Shown here: positions 7,906 through 15,823 of the stretch, one piece after another
Layout: each line of letters begins with the position of its first letter
Position numbering within the stretch: the first letter of the stretch is position 1
Assembly (NCBI GenBank): GCA_022749295.1
Contig: CP062007.1
Location: 186,001 to 250,000 of the forward strand
Direction: 5' to 3'
Length of the DNA stretch: 64,000 nt
From: Flavobacteriaceae bacterium GSB9
GTDB lineage: Bacteria; Bacteroidota; Bacteroidia; Flavobacteriales; Flavobacteriaceae
Translations under genes and position numbers: made by a program
The notes under the pieces: generated by a model
The model's input: the letters and a program-made list of their open reading frames with translations, nothing else
What the model was told of the DNA's origin: nothing
The model's database searches: none

Positions 7906-8843
7906 TGGTAAAACCAACAACCTATATCATTATTGTTACTTACAACGGTCTTAAATGGCTAAAGCGTTGTTTAAAAAGTTGTGGCAATTACCCTGTTTTG
8001 GTAGTGGATAATGCCTCATCCGATGGTACGGTAGGTTATATAGAACAGCAGTTTCCAAACGTCACGTTATTAAAACAAGAGACTAATTTAGGTTTTGGAG
8101 CAGCCAATAATATAGGCATGAGCTATGCGTTAAACCATGGCGCGAAGCAAGTGTTTTTACTTAATCAAGATGCGTATGTGGTTGATGATGCCTTGGAGCA
8201 GCTAATCGCTTTTCAAAAGACGCATCCTGAGTATTGGGTGTTAAGTCCGTTACATGTCACACCAAGTTTAGATAGGCTAGACGAGAACTTTTCGCATTAT
8301 GTAAACTATAAAAATAATGCATCCTTTTATTCCGATTATGTATTAGGAAATCCCATAAAACCTGTTTATGAAGTACCCTTTGTAAATGCAGCGGCTTGGT
8401 TAGTATCTTTAAAGTGTTTAAACACTGTAGGTGGGTTCGATCCAATGTTTTTTCATTATGGCGAAGACGATAATTATTGTCAGCGTGTTTTATTTCATGG
8501 GGGTAAAATAGGCGTAGTGCCAAACGCTAAAGTTATTCATGATAGAGTAGATCGTGTACAGCATCCAATAGAGCCTTTTTCAGAAGCCTATTACCAGCAT
8601 AAACTTAAGAACTTTAAAAAGCGACACGCCAATGTGAATGCGTTTGATGGTGTTGTTATAGAAAAAACAATTACAAAGTATAAGCGACAAATTATTAAAG
8701 CTTTGCTATTAGGACGGTTTAAACAAGCAAAGCGATTACGATATGAACAACAACTTTATATAACCGCCAAACACGCTATTGTAAAAAGTGTGGCACAAAA
8801 TAAAGAACCAGGGGCAACGCACTTAAACCTAAAAGATATATGA
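7905..8843 (+). CDS. Glycosyltransferase family 2, rhamnosyltransferase-like
   Basis: A 312-residue enzyme. Seen: TYIIIVTYNGLKWLKRCL, VLVVDNASSDGTV (31-43), the NLGFGAANNIGM motif (61-72) and NQDA at 87-90. Known: NxGFgxANNxG plus N-Q-D is the signature of the RfbF/WbbL-like branch, many members of which transfer deoxyhexoses such as rhamnose. A GEDDNYCQRV motif is at about 186. Donor remains inferred. It overlaps the next gene by four bases (ATGA). Confidence 0.9.
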   Translation: MVKPTTYIIIVTYNGLKWLKRCLKSCGNYPVLVVDNASSDGTVGYIEQQFPNVTLLKQETNLGFGAANNIGMSYALNHGAKQVFLLNQDAYVVDDALEQLIAFQKTHPEYWVLSPLHVTPSLDRLDENFSHYVNYKNNASFYSDYVLGNPIKPVYEVPFVNAAAWLVSLKCLNTVGGFDPMFFHYGEDDNYCQRVLFHGGKIGVVPNAKVIHDRVDRVQHPIEPFSEAYYQHKLKNFKKRHANVNAFDGVVIEKTITKYKRQIIKALLLGRFKQAKRLRYEQQLYITAKHAIVKSVAQNKEPGATHLNLKDI

Positions 8844-9658
8844 TGAGTAATCACTTGCTTTTTATGCACTTACCAAAGTGTGGCGGTACTACGTTTCATC
8901 GTGTATTAGAACAACAATACAGGCCCTCAGATATTTTTGATATTAAAGTGGTTAATCATGTAAGATTAAACACCCAAGAGTTTATAGACTTGCCGCAGCA
9001 GCAACGTGATAGTATAAAGTTGATAAAAGGACATATGGAATTTGGACTACACCGTTATTTCTCTGATTCAGCTGAATATATTACCTTTTTAAGAGATCCT
9101 GTTGAGCGTATTATATCGTATTACTATTACGTAAAACGACGCCCTAATCACAGGTTGAGACAACAGGGTTTGTTTACTGATGATATGTCGCTTTATGAGT
9201 TTGTAACACAAATAGATGAGGGTGATATACATAATGGTCAAATACGTTTTATAAGTGGTTTACAGACTACCGATAAACAGGTTATGTTGGACACAGCAAG
9301 AGATAATATAAAAAACTATTTTGCTTTTGTAGGGACTATAGAACAGTTTGATGCCTGTTTAATGTTGCTAAAGCAGAGGTATGCTTGGAAGATGCCTTAT
9401 TATACTATAGAAAATAAAACAAAGCGTAGACCGGATTTAAAAGACATTGATGCCCAAACAATAGTGGCTATTAAGGAACGTAATAAAGAAGATATAGAAT
9501 TATATAATGAGATGTCTGCAAAGTTAACCAAGACTGTAGAACAACATAAAACCTTAAAGTTTGATTTGTTTTGGTTTTACTCTTTTGCTAGATTCAAATG
9601 GTTGAAAAATAGTGTTTTAGGTGTTTTAAGAAAAGGATATTATAAAGTAAAAGGGTAA
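8840..9658 (+). CDS. Sulfotransferase family 2 domain protein
   Basis: A 272-residue protein. Seen: P-loop LLFMHLPKCGGTTFHRVL (6-23) and 3'-phosphate-binding ITFLRDPVERIISYYYYV (near 81-98), followed by a long helical region typical of heparan/uronosyl 2-O-sulfotransferase-like proteins. It starts in the ATGA overlap with the upstream glycosyltransferase and is the last gene of the first block. Inferred: sulfation of the exported polysaccharide. Acceptor unknown. Confidence 0.88.
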   Translation: MMSNHLLFMHLPKCGGTTFHRVLEQQYRPSDIFDIKVVNHVRLNTQEFIDLPQQQRDSIKLIKGHMEFGLHRYFSDSAEYITFLRDPVERIISYYYYVKRRPNHRLRQQGLFTDDMSLYEFVTQIDEGDIHNGQIRFISGLQTTDKQVMLDTARDNIKNYFAFVGTIEQFDACLMLLKQRYAWKMPYYTIENKTKRRPDLKDIDAQTIVAIKERNKEDIELYNEMSAKLTKTVEQHKTLKFDLFWFYSFARFKWLKNSVLGVLRKGYYKVKG

Positions 9659-10043
9659 AACAGTTTTATTGTTTAGAGTGTGGTTTCTCCACAACCGATA
9701 TGGAGTATTTATAAATGATTTATTTTTTGGGGTTGGTGAGATGTGAATAGTGCGATTTAAATAACAAACGTGAGTAGTTAGGCGTTAGTTTCTGTTTTGA
9801 GACCCTGAACCAAGTTAAGGGTGACAGGTCTTGTAAAACATGTAACTCAATTCCTTGTCCTACTGAACGGATTTCAGCATCTCAATTAAGGTGTTTTTAC
9901 TATAGTTTAGATTTGTCATTCCTGCGTAGGTAGGAATCCACATCGGAACAGCTATACCGTATAAAACTGAAATGCCTTTTAAATGAAAGTAACCATACTA
10001 AAAACAGATGTCTCATGAAACGACGTTGTACCATGAATGTCAT
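9659..10043. other. Gene-free stretch with degenerate repeats
   Basis: No credible open reading frame is seen. The stretch holds a decayed heptamer array (9736-9790) and three palindromic interspersed repeats: 9799-9825 (CCCTGAA ... TTAAGGG), 9855-9884 (CTGAA ... TTCAG) and 9913-9940 (ATTCCT ... AGGAAT). The three have counterparts at 10076, 11829, 11873, 22551 and 22801. It separates two oppositely oriented transcription units. Confidence 0.6.
9736..9790 (+). repeat. Decayed 7-bp-phased array
   Basis: GTGAGAT, GTGAATA and GTGCGAT follow each other at 9736-9756. After a 13-base gap comes a second run: GTGAGTA, GTTAGGC and GTTAGTT at 9770-9790. GTGAATA and GTGAGTA are the same words as in the array at 348-445. 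The repeat is shorter and more decayed, so identity as a true array is less sure. Confidence 0.55.
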
Positions 10044-10078
10044 AAAAAAACGGAAGCCCAAAAGGGCCTCCGTTTTTT
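10044..10078 (-). terminator. Rho-independent terminator (bidirectional)
   Basis: A 15-bp stem (10045-10059 with 10064-10078, one mismatch) is closed by an AAAA loop, with the GC core CGGAAGCCC and T-runs on both strands. It lies 38 bp past the stop codon of the minus-strand gene 10117-10866 and can also stop readthrough from the plus strand. Confidence 0.88.
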
Positions 10079-10103
10079 GTCATGCCTGCTAAGGCAGACA
10101 ACC
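10076..10103. repeat. Palindromic interspersed repeat (GTCATGCCTGC...GGCAGAC type)
   Basis: TTTGTCATGCCTGCTAAGGC followed by AGACAACC has the same layout as 9913-9940 (TTTGTCATTCCTGC ... AGGAATCC). The GCCTGCTAAGGCAG core is a short inverted repeat. It abuts the terminator T-run. Confidence 0.5.
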
Positions 10104-10116
10104 ACTTAGTTATTGC

Positions 10117-10866
10117 TTAAATCACCTCAATAAGCTGTAGGGCATTAAACGACCCATTATTTAGCGGGTACTGCAAACCATTAATCTCCTGAAAAAAAGC
10201 CGTTTTCAAAAAAAAGAAATTATGCCCAGAACCCGCTGCCGAATCAGGAGGTGTTAAAGTAACCGCAGTGGCTGTGCCATTAATGGGTAGGTTCACTACC
10301 GGACTAACCTGCAAATCCTTAACATCATTTACCAAATCGAGATTTAAAAAAGCACAGCTAAACCCCACATGGGTGGCACCGTCGGGCACACTCAACTGCT
10401 GACTCGGAACCAGATTGTTAATAACAACCTCTCCAGTGCTCGTATTTAAGCTATAGGTAGCCTGTAATACACTATCCAAAGTGGCGTGTTTGTTAAAGTT
10501 AAACCCTTTAAGCCAGGCTTTGCCCATAGCGGTATCCAGACCTGTAGCCACGTTACGCTGCCCACGAACCGAGGTAAGATCTTCATTTTTAACCTTACTG
10601 AGTACTTGGGTAAGCCGCGAGGTTGTTCGGTTGTCTTTTGCATCTGCTAGTAATGCTGAGATCGCCCGACGCAGGCGTTTGCCGCTAGTGGCAACGCCAC
10701 CAAATTCAGTGCCGTTTTCACGGGTACGGGCAAACGCCGGATCATTTAAAATGCGGTTTTTGCTAACACCTCCTTTGGTGCGAACCATGTAACCGTCTTG
10801 ACTTTTGTAAAAGGTCAGCTCATCCAGAGTGCCCTCAATTTTAATTATGCTATTAACCTTAGCCAT
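10117..10866 (-). CDS. Conserved protein of unknown function
   Basis: A 249-residue protein beginning MAKVNSIIKIEGTLDELTFY and containing VRTKGGVSKNRILNDPAF (near 28-45), TRENGTEFG and SVRGQRNVATGL. No signal peptide or membrane segment. The N-terminal 130 residues look basic and mixed alpha/beta; the C-terminal half is beta-rich and less charged. I recall similar sequences in flavobacterial genomes but know no function. It is the only minus-strand gene inside the polysaccharide locus and has its own terminator. A large palindrome lies upstream, and a small possible DNA-binding protein is encoded divergently at 11362. No phage genes are nearby, so a phage-derived origin is only a guess. Confidence 0.72.
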   Translation of the reverse strand: MAKVNSIIKIEGTLDELTFYKSQDGYMVRTKGGVSKNRILNDPAFARTRENGTEFGGVATSGKRLRRAISALLADAKDNRTTSRLTQVLSKVKNEDLTSVRGQRNVATGLDTAMGKAWLKGFNFNKHATLDSVLQATYSLNTSTGEVVINNLVPSQQLSVPDGATHVGFSCAFLNLDLVNDVKDLQVSPVVNLPINGTATAVTLTPPDSAAGSGHNFFFLKTAFFQEINGLQYPLNNGSFNALQLIEVI

Positions 10867-11361
10867 AATATTAATTTTTATGATGCTCTAAGCATCGTTA
10901 TACAAATTTTTGTGGTTAAGCCGGCTTTTAACCACAAGTAATTTTGCAATTGCAGGGTAAACATAGAACAGAAATACGGGTTAAAAAAGAGATGGGTTGC
11001 CTATGTGTTTGTGAAGTGTAAATAGTTAGTATATAGTGTGTTGTGGTTGTTATGGTGTTTGTAAGTATTTAGCTAGAATATAGCAAGGATAGCATATATA
11101 GCATAATAGTAGTTTACACAAATAATCAAATAAAATGAAAATAGCTGGTTTGTCAAGGTGAGAGTAAAGCATCTAACATATGTCAAGTGTATGGCTTAAG
11201 TATAGATGGTGTATGGATGGTGTATAATTGGAGACACAGGCTTTTTTATTAACTTTTTGTAAGAAAAAAAATATTAAATTGTTGAAAACTTTTTAATAAC
11301 GTTGCTATTCTTTTGGTTGTTAAGTAAAAGAAAATGTGTTAATTAGCTTTTAATTAACTAA
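10867..11361. other. Divergent intergenic region, no gene seen
   Basis: Apart from the two inverted repeats near 10882-10937, the stretch shows only low-complexity AT-rich DNA. There are short direct repetitions such as TAGCATATATAGCATAATAG (11091-11110) and GATGGTGTATGGATGGTGTA (11205-11224). It must hold the promoters of the two divergent genes, but no clear TAnnTTTG box could be placed. Confidence 0.5.
10882..10937. promoter_or_regulatory. Two inverted repeats upstream of the minus-strand unknown gene
   Basis: The first, 10882-10896, is GATGCT-CTA-AGCATC. The second, 10910-10937, pairs a perfect 10-base arm TTGTGGTTAA (10910-10919) with TTAACCACAA (10928-10937) around GCCGGCTT, itself nearly palindromic. 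There is no T-tract, so a terminator is unlikely. The position, 16-71 bp before the ATG at 10866, suits an operator or 5'-UTR structure. Confidence 0.5.
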
Positions 11362-11709
11362 ATGATAAATTATGAAAACTGTACTAAGAGGCGTAAGCTA
11401 GCACACCTCTATAAATACTGTGCTGCTCTAAATAGAATTGTAATTATGAGTAATCGCATATGTATTTACCCCAAAGATGTACAGGCCATTATGGGTAGCA
11501 GTTACAGCTATGCCTCTAAAATTATCCGTACTATTAAGAAGGAATTGGGTAAAAAAAGCCATCAAGTGGTAACCATCCGTGAATTTGCGAAGTATATGGG
11601 GTTAGAGTTTGAAGAAGTCTACGCCGAAATTACCGGAACCGAATACGCCACACCTAAAAAAAGAAAAGTATCAAACGATGTAAACGGACCTAAAAAGTTA
11701 TCTGCCTAA
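11362..11709 (+). CDS. Small protein of unknown function, possible DNA-binding helix-turn-helix
   Basis: 115 residues from the ATG at 11362. An internal ATG at 11446 gives 87 residues, beginning MSNRICIYPKDVQAIMG, and fits the conserved part better. Seen: a KDVQAIMGSSYSYASKIIRT segment resembling a helix-turn-helix, then IKKELGKKSHQVVTIREFAKYMGLEFEEVYAEI, reminiscent of a second helical pair, and a basic tail containing KKRKVS. Similar short proteins occur in flavobacteria without known role. Its divergent neighbour (10117-10866) and the palindromes between them suggest, but do not prove, a regulator-target pair. No terminator is obvious after it. Confidence 0.62.
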   Translation: MINYENCTKRRKLAHLYKYCAALNRIVIMSNRICIYPKDVQAIMGSSYSYASKIIRTIKKELGKKSHQVVTIREFAKYMGLEFEEVYAEITGTEYATPKKRKVSNDVNGPKKLSA

Positions 11710-11828
11710 ATGATGTTTGCCTTAGCTATATGAAGCACTGCCCACCACTAGACACCCCAAAGCCACAACTGAAAACTCTTAAAAGCCCCTCATAATTAGC
11801 AAAAAATACCTGCTATTGTTACAATACC

Positions 11829-11857
11829 TTGTCATGCTGAACTTATTTCAGTATCTT
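11829..11857. repeat. Palindromic interspersed repeat (GTCATGCTGAA...TTCAGTATCT)
   Basis: CTGAA and TTCAG form the arms. A near-identical copy lies at 22551-22579 (GAATTTATTT in place of GAACTTATTT), and a related one at 9855-9884. All are intergenic. Confidence 0.65.
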
Positions 11858-11980
11858 ATTGTTAATAAACCTCTGTCATGCTCCTGTCTGCCACACAGCT
11901 AAGGAACTTGGTTTAGCATCTCTTTATAGCATCCGTTTTCAATAGTCACACAACTGAAACAAGATTAGTTTTTTGTATGC

Positions 11981-12039
11981 TTCACTATTCACTATTCACT
12001 ATTCACTATTCACTATTCACTATTCACTATTCACTATTC
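11981..12039. repeat. Perfect heptamer microsatellite, eight copies of TTCACTA
   Basis: Eight identical TTCACTA units run from 11981 to 12036, followed by a partial TTC. The reverse complement in register is GTGAATA, the same word found in the arrays at 348-445 and 9736-9756. The array is therefore the same family in opposite orientation. It ends 86 bp before the glycosyltransferase start at 12126. Confidence 0.95.
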
Positions 12040-12125
12040 CCAACAGATAACCCTCAATACAAAACCCATGACCAATAACCAAAAACTCAGATGCGTTCAT
12101 TATATTAGCTATCTAATTATTAAGC

Positions 12126-13085
12126 ATGCCAGAACAACCTCTCGTATCTATAATAATCCCCACATACAACCGTGCGCAACTCATAGGCGAAACACTGGAT
12201 TCTGTGCTGGCACAAACCTACCAAAACTGGGAATGTATTGTAGTAGACGATGGCAGTACCGATAATACGGTAGAAGTCTTAAAAGCATATATTGACAACG
12301 ATTCTCGATTTCAATACCATCGTAGAACAGATGAACATTTACCAGGTGGTAATGGCGCAAGAAATTATGGTTTCAAATTGAGTAAAGGGGATTATATACA
12401 GTGGTTTGATAGTGATGATGTGATGACTTCAGATTGTTTAGAAAAAAAACTTAAAATGTTTGACGATAATTGCCAATTTGTAATATCGGAAGGTGCTTAT
12501 TTATTTGAAAATGGTAATACAAAAAACTTTGGAGTAAAAGTAAATAGTAATTTGTATAAAGACTATGTAACATGGAAGACCAGTATTTTTACACCATCTA
12601 TTTTATTTAAAAAGTCATTTATAGAAGCTTCAAAAGTTTTTTTTAATGAGCTTTTACATAAAGGGCAAGAAACTGAATTTTTAGCGACTTTATTTTATGA
12701 GAATCAGGACGCAAAATTTAAGATATTGCATGAAGAGACATTTTATTATCGAAGACACTCATTAACCAAGAGTGCTGAAAGTGAAAACTATATCCCAAGG
12801 TTTAAATGGTCAAATGCATATAATCATTTAAGCAATTTAAAAAGATGTATTGAGTTAAAGGATGAAGAATTAATAACCTATTTTTTTAAAAAATGCTTGA
12901 AGTTATATTATTCAGCTGTTAAACATCAAGATAAAAAAACGTATCAATTTGTGTTTAAAGAACTAAAGAACATGCTTTTCTTGAACAAGCTTACTGTTTT
13001 ACTCAAGCTTAAAGCACTGAGATATTTAAATAAACGTATGGCCGATAAATTGTTTAATCATTTAAGGTGCGTGAAAGTAATATGA
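12126..13085 (+). CDS. Glycosyltransferase family 2
   Basis: A 319-residue GT-A enzyme. Seen: PLVSIIIPTYNRAQLIGETL, CIVVDDGSTDNTVE (37-50), GGNGARNYGFKLSKGDY and DSDD at 95-98. KGQETEFLATLF near 183 is the acceptor-side acidic motif. The first 200 bp are richer in G+C than the rest, a pattern also seen at the start of other glycosyltransferases here. First gene of the second block; its stop overlaps the next ATG (ATGA). Confidence 0.9.
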   Translation: MPEQPLVSIIIPTYNRAQLIGETLDSVLAQTYQNWECIVVDDGSTDNTVEVLKAYIDNDSRFQYHRRTDEHLPGGNGARNYGFKLSKGDYIQWFDSDDVMTSDCLEKKLKMFDDNCQFVISEGAYLFENGNTKNFGVKVNSNLYKDYVTWKTSIFTPSILFKKSFIEASKVFFNELLHKGQETEFLATLFYENQDAKFKILHEETFYYRRHSLTKSAESENYIPRFKWSNAYNHLSNLKRCIELKDEELITYFFKKCLKLYYSAVKHQDKKTYQFVFKELKNMLFLNKLTVLLKLKALRYLNKRMADKLFNHLRCVKVI

Positions 13086-13867
13086 GTATACCTAAGACTA
13101 TTCACTACTGTTGGTTTGGGGGTAATGCCATGCCAAAAATGTTGCAGTTCTGTATGGCTAGTTGGAAGGAACATTTGCCAGAATACCAATTTGTACTTTG
13201 GAATGAGCAAAATACTCACTTAGATTGTGAATTTGTAAAGCAAGCATATAACGAGAAACGTTGGGCTTTTGTATCAGATTATATCAGATTAAAAGCTGTT
13301 TATGAGTATGGCGGGATTTACTTAGATACGGATATGTTACTTACAAAACCTTTGGATGATTTTCTTGAAAATGATTGTTTTTTCGTGGCAGAACATGAAA
13401 GTAGTATTGGGGTAGGTGTTTTTGGAGCTGTTAAAAAACACCCTTTTATATTAACATGTTTAACATTTTATCAGCAGTCTAAGGTTAAAGTGCCTCCTAT
13501 ACCTAAAGTTATTACAGATGCTTTTCTAGAAAGCTATAATTTTTCTACTCATTTTAGGCATAATATTTTTAGAGAAGATATTGCTATATATAAACCAACT
13601 TATTTTTATGCTTTGCCTTATACAAAGTATTACGATATACATCACTACAAAAACTATGTAACAACAGCGTCTTACGGTGTACATTTATGGTATGGCTCTT
13701 GGCATGACTATGATGTATTTGTATATTTCAGGAGAAAGGAATTTTTAAATGGGTTTAAAGAACTTTGGAAATTATTTTTAAAAGGGAAATTATTTAAACC
13801 ACGATATCTAAAAAAAGTTTTGGTGGCTTTAAAAGATGGTTTAGTAACCAGAAATGCGTTTAAATGA
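13082..13867 (+). CDS. Glycosyltransferase with DXD motif (GT32-like, capsular sugar transferase)
   Basis: A 261-residue protein when started at the ATG of the ATGA overlap (13082). An ATG five codons earlier exists but lies inside the upstream gene. Seen: IPKTIHYCWFGG at 3-14, WAFVSDYIRLKAVYEYGGIY (61-80) and catalytic DTD at 82-84. Known: IPKxIHxxWfG plus D-R-YxxLyxyGGiYlDxD define the Gly_transf_sug family (OCH1 / capsular mannosyl- or galactosyltransferases). Inferred: one sugar transfer in the repeat unit. Confidence 0.9.
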   Translation: MSIPKTIHYCWFGGNAMPKMLQFCMASWKEHLPEYQFVLWNEQNTHLDCEFVKQAYNEKRWAFVSDYIRLKAVYEYGGIYLDTDMLLTKPLDDFLENDCFFVAEHESSIGVGVFGAVKKHPFILTCLTFYQQSKVKVPPIPKVITDAFLESYNFSTHFRHNIFREDIAIYKPTYFYALPYTKYYDIHHYKNYVTTASYGVHLWYGSWHDYDVFVYFRRKEFLNGFKELWKLFLKGKLFKPRYLKKVLVALKDGLVTRNAFK

Positions 13868-14799
13868 AAAGAATCATCTTAATTATCCCCTATTTTGGGC
13901 AATGGCCTGTGTGGTTTGATGCGTTTTTACTTTCTGTAGCTAAAAACCCAACAATTGATTGGTTATGTCCTACCGATTGCTCCATACCTAAAACGCATCC
14001 AGAAAACATAACGTTTTTACCTACGACATTATCCACATTAAATACAAAAGTGAATACCATAGTAGACGCAAATGTCCCCTTAACCCCAAGAAAGTTTTGC
14101 GATTTAAAACCTGCTTACGGAGCCATTTTTTCCGATGCTATAAAAGAGTATGATTTTTGGGGCATTTGCGATATGGATATTATTTGGGGAGACATTCGTA
14201 AATATATACACCCAGACATTTTAGAAAATTATGATATTATATCGAGTAGAAAAGAAGCCATATCCGGGCATTTTACCTTATTTAAAAATAAAGCAGATAT
14301 AAACCAGCTTTATAAACAGTTGCCTGATTATAAAGCATTATTCGCGCATCCCAAATTTCAATGGACAGATGAAGTCGTTTTGACAAGGTATTTAAAAAAC
14401 CAACCGAAACTAAATGCATTAAATTTAAATATATATTGGCCAAAAAATTTATGCAATGAAGAGCACGGAAGGGATTCACACCAAGAATATCATTTAGACC
14501 TTTGGCAATGGCAACATGGTAAAATGATAAATACCCAAACCCATGAAGACGTCATGTATTTACATTTTATAAACTGGAAACGTACCTTGCGATATTGTGA
14601 GGTGAAATATAAAGATAACCCAAAGGCGTTTTATGTGTCGTATAATGGTATGCATTATCATGCACATACTAAGGCGCAATTACTATTAAATGCTATAAAG
14701 AATGTGTTTAATGGGTATTATGTAAAGGAGAAAAGACGAGTTAGAAAGCGTAAAGTAATGCGCCTATTAAAAAAAATTAAACAATACATAAAAAACTAA
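13864..14799 (+). CDS. DUF6625-type glycosyltransferase-like protein
   Basis: A 311-residue protein. Seen: IILIIPYFGQWPVWFDAFL at the start, then KFCDLKPAYGAIF and the acidic motif FWGICDMDIIWGDIR with DMD at 103-105. Known: the IPYFGxxP...K.cDlKPafG...fWG..D.D...Gdi pattern defines a family often found in polysaccharide loci and presumed to have a GT-A fold; no member is characterised to my knowledge. It overlaps its neighbours by four bases upstream and one base downstream. Confidence 0.82.
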   Translation: MKRIILIIPYFGQWPVWFDAFLLSVAKNPTIDWLCPTDCSIPKTHPENITFLPTTLSTLNTKVNTIVDANVPLTPRKFCDLKPAYGAIFSDAIKEYDFWGICDMDIIWGDIRKYIHPDILENYDIISSRKEAISGHFTLFKNKADINQLYKQLPDYKALFAHPKFQWTDEVVLTRYLKNQPKLNALNLNIYWPKNLCNEEHGRDSHQEYHLDLWQWQHGKMINTQTHEDVMYLHFINWKRTLRYCEVKYKDNPKAFYVSYNGMHYHAHTKAQLLLNAIKNVFNGYYVKEKRRVRKRKVMRLLKKIKQYIKN

Positions 14800-15821
14800 T
14801 GTTTGGAATATTGAGAACCTTATTGGCAGTTAATGTTGTATTGTTGCATGTTTTTAATGTACCAGCTTTAGGTAATTACTCAGTGTCATTTTTTTTTGTT
14901 TTATCCGGGTTTCTCATGACTTATATCATGCATCATAGCTACGGTTATGATTTTAAGGGAGTCAAAATTTTTTGGCTTAACCGTTTTCTTAGGTTGTATC
15001 CCTTATATTGGTGTGTTTTAATATGCACAATATTGTGTTTAATTACATTTCCAAAAATAACACGGCATCCACATTTATACTTTCCAGTGACCTTTCCAGA
15101 TTGGTTATATAACATAGCGATGGTATATCCAAATCAAGTTCCACATCATATCAAACCTAGATTGGTTCCGCCTTCATGGGCCTTGACAAATGAAATCGTC
15201 TACTATTTGTTAATTTCAATAGGTATTTCAAAAACAAGAAGGCGAACGTTTATTTGGTTGATTTTAAGTGTTGGTTATTATATGTTTACTTATTTGTTTT
15301 ATGACATACCAACATATCGTTACAGTGCTATATGGGCATCTTCATTACCTTTTGCTCTCGGAGCTGCATTGTATTGGATAAATAGAATAAAGCCTTTAAA
15401 AAGAGTTAACTTATTTAGTGTTATTGGTGTGTATGGGTTGTTTGTTTCAAATGCATTATTTTTTAATAAGCAAAATTTGGGAGTTTATGGTGAAGCGTCA
15501 ATTTATATAAATTTAGTATTGGCGGTCTTACTTATTTATATGTTATTTAATTTTAAAAGTAAGAATTTATTAAAGCATTGGGATAATTATGTTGGGCGGT
15601 ATAGTTACCCCATCTACCTAGCCCATTATTTAGTCTTAATTTTTTATTCGGCGATTTTTTTCTTTGATAAGAATACTTCTAACTTTAAATTGCCCTATAA
15701 TAAATTATTTCCATATTTTTTGTGTTTAGTTTTAGTCTGTTTTTTATTGGTTCATTTAATTGACAAGCCTGTGGACAATATTAAAAGTAAAATGAAACGT
15801 CAACACCTTAAAATTAAATAG
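14799..15821 (+). CDS. Acyltransferase family 3 (OafA/YrhL-like), polysaccharide O-acylation
   Basis: A 340-residue polytopic protein with about ten hydrophobic segments. Seen: FGILRTLLAVNVVLLHVFNV at the start, VSFFFVLSGFLMTYI (near 30-44), FWLNRFLRLYPLYWCV and a YPIYLAHYLVL segment near 266. Known: these are hallmarks of acyltransferase-3 enzymes, which acetylate or otherwise acylate surface glycans at the membrane, with a His in the first helix. Inferred: decorates the exported polysaccharide. It overlaps the upstream gene by one base. Confidence 0.9.
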   Translation: MFGILRTLLAVNVVLLHVFNVPALGNYSVSFFFVLSGFLMTYIMHHSYGYDFKGVKIFWLNRFLRLYPLYWCVLICTILCLITFPKITRHPHLYFPVTFPDWLYNIAMVYPNQVPHHIKPRLVPPSWALTNEIVYYLLISIGISKTRRRTFIWLILSVGYYMFTYLFYDIPTYRYSAIWASSLPFALGAALYWINRIKPLKRVNLFSVIGVYGLFVSNALFFNKQNLGVYGEASIYINLVLAVLLIYMLFNFKSKNLLKHWDNYVGRYSYPIYLAHYLVLIFYSAIFFFDKNTSNFKLPYNKLFPYFLCLVLVCFLLVHLIDKPVDNIKSKMKRQHLKIK

Positions 15822-15823
15822 AA

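Larger units (their letters stand above)
11710..12125. other. Gene-free stretch with interspersed repeats
   Basis: No credible open reading frame is seen. The stretch contains palindromic repeats at 11829-11857 (GTCATGCTGAACTTATTTCA, then GTATCTT) and 11873-11921, and a perfect heptamer microsatellite at 11981-12039. It separates the unknown small gene from the next polysaccharide block. Confidence 0.55.

Noticed and set aside
10117-11709. Prophage remnant or defence island
   Set aside because: There are no integrase, capsid, nuclease or helicase genes, and neither protein matches a family I can name.
12068-12265. Short plus-strand frame overlapping the glycosyltransferase start
   Set aside because: It lies in another frame over the conserved N-terminus of the GT2 gene at 12126 and has no domain.
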